From Hyphomicrobiales bacterium (GTDB lineage Bacteria > Pseudomonadota > Alphaproteobacteria > Rhizobiales > Beijerinckiaceae), in the NCBI GenBank assembly GCA_017302635.1, contig JAFLCX010000001.1, positions 620,001 through 684,000 on the forward strand: DNA of 64,000 nt. The letters run 5' to 3'. The notes below the pieces were generated by a model that was not told the DNA's origin, ran no database searches, and saw only the letters and a program-made list of their open reading frames with translations. A program made the position numbers and the translations under genes. How positions within the stretch are numbered: position 1 is the stretch's first letter; every line of letters starts with the position of its first letter. Shown here in pieces: positions 60,778-64,000 of the stretch.

Positions 60778-62468
60778 GCAGCACCCTTGATCGAAACCTT
60801 GGTGGACGGCTGCAGATCTGCCTTGATGTGCCGGGCGAGACGCAGCGCAAAAGCGATGATGGTCAGGGTCGGATTGGCCTGCGATGAGGTTGGGAAAATT
60901 GCCGAGCCGGCGACATGCAGGTTGGTTGTGCCGAACACACGCGCTTCGGAATCAACCACACCCTCCTCGGGCGAAGCACCCATGCGCGCCGTGCCGATGT
61001 GATGACCGCCATAGGCACCATCGCGGAGCATCGCATCCGGAATTTCAGCTTCATCATAGCTGAGTTGCCCGCCGCCCCAGCGTGCGAAATCGTCTTTCAG
61101 CAAGCCGAGAGCAACGCGCACGGTCTCCATGTCGAGCGCGCGATAGCGCCAGTCGACCCGCGCCTGCGGCATGCCGAACGCATCGCGCCCCTCGCCGAGC
61201 ATGATGCGGCTCTGGAGGTTCGGCACCTGTTCGGCATGAATATCCAGACTGAAGACATTATTGCGTGGCGTCACGATCAGCGATGGAAACTTCCGGGCTG
61301 CCAGCGTGCGCCGACGAGCCCAGTTCAGGAGAAATCCCGCCGTGGCGAAAGGCTCGCAGGCGATATTGGCAAGGTGCCTCAGCACAAGGCTCGCCGAAAG
61401 CCCGTCGCCACCATGAAGCCGTTTCGAATACTCATAAGAAATGAATGGCTTGGCGAGGTAAATCGCGGAGAGAATACCACGACCATGGGCCGGGTCCGGC
61501 AAACGCGGATGGTGCAGTCGCATCACGATATTGCCGATGCGTTTCTCGCGCTGCACTTCCGGCCGCAAAGCGAGCCGACGGCGGCAGTAGACGCCGTCCC
61601 ATGCCCGATCATAGCCATGAAAAACCGGTGTTGCTGGCGCGGTGACCGAGAGTGTCCCTGCGGTTCCGGCGATATGACACAGGTAGTTCCGACCGACCTG
61701 ATCCTGCGCATTCCCGATGCCTTGTGGGTCCCTCGCACGTGACGCGAGAAGCAGGCGCGCGGTCTCGATGCCACCGGTCGCGAGCACGAAACGGTCGGCA
61801 TGAACCTGAAATTCCGCCCCTTCGAGCGTGCGAAGGACGATATGTTCAATCGCATTGCCGTGTTCCGCCCGCATGATCTGCGTCGCGTGGGCGTTCAGCA
61901 AAACACGGATATTCGGTGCGCGCCGCAGTTTTTCGCCATAGCGGCGACCAAAATTCGTGGGGCAGCTGAAACGCTCGATGGCGTCTGGATTGAAGAATTC
62001 TGGCTCGAAACCCGCGATCATCGGGCGCATGCCACCTTCAACCGCTTGGCGCGCGTCGTAGATGCAATCACCGGCTTCCGCGAGGGCCTGTGCTTCGGGA
62101 TAAAAGGGTGCGATATCGTCGTAGGCAATCGGCCAGCGCGCACCCTCGATCCAATCCCGATTCTCGAAATCGATCGGATCGAAGGGCATGCAGCGCCCGC
62201 CCCAGGTTGCGGAAGACCCTCCGAACTGGCGATGGCGGTATTCGGTCAGCGGCGAGTGCAAAGCCTCGTCAGCCACCTCGCCCGCGTAGAGCGCTTGCGA
62301 TTTCTCGTCGTGATCGAGCGCCCCGCCTGCGAGCAGCACCACGTCGATCCCAGTGTTGATGAACTGCAAGGCCAGCGCAATGCCGGCTGGCCCCGCGCCG
62401 ACGATGCAAAGCTGGCTGTTGAGCCGCGAGCCGCCGAGCCCCGACATCGTGGCGCAATCCTCGATCAT
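60774..62468 (-). CDS. GMC-family FAD-dependent oxidoreductase
   Basis: The protein has 564 residues. The FAD-binding start is LCIVGAGPAGIALALQF (about 20-36), then RQFGGSSATWGGRCMP with the GMC signature glycines, and a C-terminal GGHHIGTARMGASPEEG with the catalytic histidine pair, and NPTLTIIAFALRLA. GMC enzymes oxidise alcohols, including sugar hydroxyls. Here it lies between a glycosyltransferase and an SDR, each overlapping by four bases, so oxidation of a sugar in the polysaccharide is inferred. It resembles GMC proteins of the glucose/choline type with no signal peptide, so it should act in the cytosol. Confidence 0.9.
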   Translation of the reverse strand: MIEDCATMSGLGGSRLNSQLCIVGAGPAGIALALQFINTGIDVVLLAGGALDHDEKSQALYAGEVADEALHSPLTEYRHRQFGGSSATWGGRCMPFDPIDFENRDWIEGARWPIAYDDIAPFYPEAQALAEAGDCIYDARQAVEGGMRPMIAGFEPEFFNPDAIERFSCPTNFGRRYGEKLRRAPNIRVLLNAHATQIMRAEHGNAIEHIVLRTLEGAEFQVHADRFVLATGGIETARLLLASRARDPQGIGNAQDQVGRNYLCHIAGTAGTLSVTAPATPVFHGYDRAWDGVYCRRRLALRPEVQREKRIGNIVMRLHHPRLPDPAHGRGILSAIYLAKPFISYEYSKRLHGGDGLSASLVLRHLANIACEPFATAGFLLNWARRRTLAARKFPSLIVTPRNNVFSLDIHAEQVPNLQSRIMLGEGRDAFGMPQARVDWRYRALDMETVRVALGLLKDDFARWGGGQLSYDEAEIPDAMLRDGAYGGHHIGTARMGASPEEGVVDSEARVFGTTNLHVAGSAIFPTSSQANPTLTIIAFALRLARHIKADLQPSTKVSIKGAA

Positions 62469-63598
62469 GCAGCGGCCTTCGGCGCGGCCTCTGCCGTTGC
62501 GAGGCGCATCGATGTGCCGAGTCTTCGCTCGTAGATCGCGAACAGGTTCAACAGAAAAACATCGAGGGCGAAGGTCTCACAGAACCGCGCGATACCATGA
62601 TCGGAGAGGTCCTGGAGCTTGGCGGGATCGCGAAGCAGGCCGGCCATCGCATGGGCAAGTCCCGCGCGATCGCCCGGCTCGATCAGGATAACATCTCTTC
62701 CATGCTCCAGCACCTCGGGTATGGCACCTACGGGCGTGCAGATCACGGGCGCACCGGCTCCGAGTGCTTCGAGGATCACCAAAGGCAGCCCCTCATGATA
62801 AGACGGCAACACCATCATATCGACCTCGGCGAGCAACTCGCGCACCCCTTTCTGCTCCACCCAGCCGGTGAAATGCGTGCGTTGTGCGAGGCCCAAGGCA
62901 TGAGCCTTCGCCGTGTAACCTTCAATATCGCCATTGCCGGCGATGATGGCCTGCCACGGAGGCGCTTCGGCAGGGATCGCCGCGAGAGCGTGCAGGAAGT
63001 CCGAGATGCCCTTGCGCTCGGTCAGCAGGCCAAGGAACAGGATTTTCCGCAGTGCGTTCGGGTCGTTCGAAAAGCGCCGCGGTGTCGGTTCCACCGGCAC
63101 GCCGTTGTAGAGGACGTCGATCTTGTCCGGATTGATTTTCAGCGCATCCACCAGCCAGTCGCGCCACAGGCGGCCCAGCACGATCACGGCATTGGATGCC
63201 AGAAATGGCAAGCGTATCGCCTGTTTCACGAGCCCGGATGCACCGGCATGGAGTTCAATCAGGGCGGCCGCGTGAAGGTGCAGCACGACGGGCACGAATG
63301 CGAGGCGCGCACCCAGAATCACAAGCCCCTTGCGCAAGGCGCTGCCCTTGTCCCCCAGATTGACATGAACGAACGCCACGCGCCCGAAAAGTCGGTTCCA
63401 CCAGATTGTCAGGATCGCGCGCAGCAGCAGCAGCACAGAGAAGGCCGCCCCCCGGTCGTCGCGGGTCACCAGCGGCTCGAAGCGATAGCGTCCCCCGGCA
63501 TCGCCTCCACTGGCCAGAATATAATCCTTCACGCGGCCCATGCCGCCACCGGCCGCACCGCTGGACGAGACGATGTAGATGATCTTGGGCTTACTCAT
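62465..63598 (-). CDS. GT4-family glycosyltransferase
   Basis: The protein has 377 residues. The N-terminal domain begins IIYIVSSSGAAGGGMGRVKD. The C-terminal domain has KILFLGLLTERKGISDFLHA and the donor-site motif SYHEGLPLVILEALGAGAPV with conserved glutamates. It is a GT-B fold retaining enzyme of the GT4 group. Its stop overlaps the GMC gene start (ATGA), so the trio GT4-GMC-SDR is translated together. Donor and acceptor are unknown. Confidence 0.9.
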   Translation of the reverse strand: MSKPKIIYIVSSSGAAGGGMGRVKDYILASGGDAGGRYRFEPLVTRDDRGAAFSVLLLLRAILTIWWNRLFGRVAFVHVNLGDKGSALRKGLVILGARLAFVPVVLHLHAAALIELHAGASGLVKQAIRLPFLASNAVIVLGRLWRDWLVDALKINPDKIDVLYNGVPVEPTPRRFSNDPNALRKILFLGLLTERKGISDFLHALAAIPAEAPPWQAIIAGNGDIEGYTAKAHALGLAQRTHFTGWVEQKGVRELLAEVDMMVLPSYHEGLPLVILEALGAGAPVICTPVGAIPEVLEHGRDVILIEPGDRAGLAHAMAGLLRDPAKLQDLSDHGIARFCETFALDVFLLNLFAIYERRLGTSMRLATAEAAPKAAA

Positions 63599-63961
63599 CG
63601 TGCGCCTGATGCTTCGCTGGGGCTCATGCGGCGTTTCTTGCGACCAGATATGAAAAATTTCATGCTCCAGACAGGGAATTCGCTCAAATTGCGCCGATCA
63701 TGATTGCGAAACCCTTGCACTTTCACCCGTAAAACGGAGCCGAAATCAGGAGAGGCGGAGGGGGCAGGACCGACCGCTATCAGGCAGGCCAGAATGCTCG
63801 TTGAACCAAAACGCCCGAAATCGGGCCGTTCAGGCGATCGAATCTTTACCAAAATGCCGGGGATTTTCTTTCAAATGCGCTTTATCGGCTATCGTTGAAA
63901 GCATGTGGAAACACTCTTCTCCCTAGCCTCCGGCCACATTTTTCAATCGAAGGCCTCGACC
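63599..63961. promoter_or_regulatory. Divergent intergenic region
   Basis: This 363-base stretch lies between the GT4 gene on the minus strand and a gene starting at 63962 on the plus strand. No coding sequence is supported. It is AT-richer than its surroundings towards the end and should hold promoters for both directions. GCTTT and AAAGC flank a short stretch at 63879-63902, a weak inverted repeat. I cannot fix promoter boxes. Confidence 0.4.
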
Positions 63962-64000
63962 ATGCACCCCATCACCCATCCGCCACTGGCTGAGATCGAC
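63962..64000 (+). CDS. Start of a gene running off the window
   Basis: An ATG at 63962, preceded by GAAGG at a proper distance, opens a frame reading MHPITHPPLAEID to the end of the window. Thirteen codons are too few to identify the product. Its position suggests another gene of the polysaccharide locus. Confidence 0.5.
   Translation, partial: MHPITHPPLAEID

Overview
The window reads as chromosomal DNA of an alphaproteobacterium, most likely Hyphomicrobiales (inference). The grounds are: a GC-rich sequence; a TIGR02300/FYDLN-type gene beside aroA and cmk; a class II (CP4-like) aroA; an imuA-imuB-dnaE2 mutasome behind a direct-repeat LexA box of the alphaproteobacterial type (GAAC-N7-GAAC); and an Entner-Doudoroff edd. 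There is no rRNA operon, no CRISPR array and no intact transposon. One tRNA gene, tRNA-Ala(GGC), is present.

Layout. 0-6 kb: the end of glcE, then glcF, facing a two-gene cation/proton antiporter operon (NhaD-type, then KefB/C-type); after these a class II glutamine amidotransferase and a small secreted protein. 6-12 kb: polA, an MmyB-type XRE regulator divergent from a DUF2834 membrane protein, and rpsA with a clear intrinsic terminator. 12-17.5 kb: aroA-cmk followed by a nitroreductase, a rhomboid protease, an XRE-cupin regulator and a GNAT enzyme, which separate cmk from rpsA; on the other strand TIGR02300 and tRNA-Ala. 18-24.6 kb: a hemolysin III-like gene and the SOS mutasome.

24.6-42.5 kb is an accessory stretch. 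Working genes are a ChaA-type antiporter with a membrane alpha/beta hydrolase, a DUF4344 protein, a Tat-exported M20 hydrolase, a heavy-metal-type RND pump with adaptor, small periplasmic protein and two-component system, and an autotransporter. Among them lie four decayed genes: an amidohydrolase, an MltF-like transglycosylase, a tyrosine recombinase and an IS3 transposase.

42.5-50 kb: an ABC-F ATPase, then sugar-acid and leucine catabolism (edd, a VOC dioxygenase-like gene, a kdgK-like kinase, HMG-CoA lyase, methylglutaconyl-CoA hydratase) with several palindromes that look like operators. 50-64 kb is a polysaccharide locus: GNAT, Wzz-like protein with a degenerate kinase domain, Wzy/VpsF-like membrane protein, methyltransferase, Tat-exported GH10 enzyme, two GT4 glycosyltransferases, a Wzx-type flippase, and a coupled GT4-GMC oxidoreductase-SDR trio. 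Together these look like a Wzx/Wzy export pathway for a modified polysaccharide. The GH10 enzyme with altered active-site histidines is the least ordinary part. I found no clearly novel defence or mobile system.
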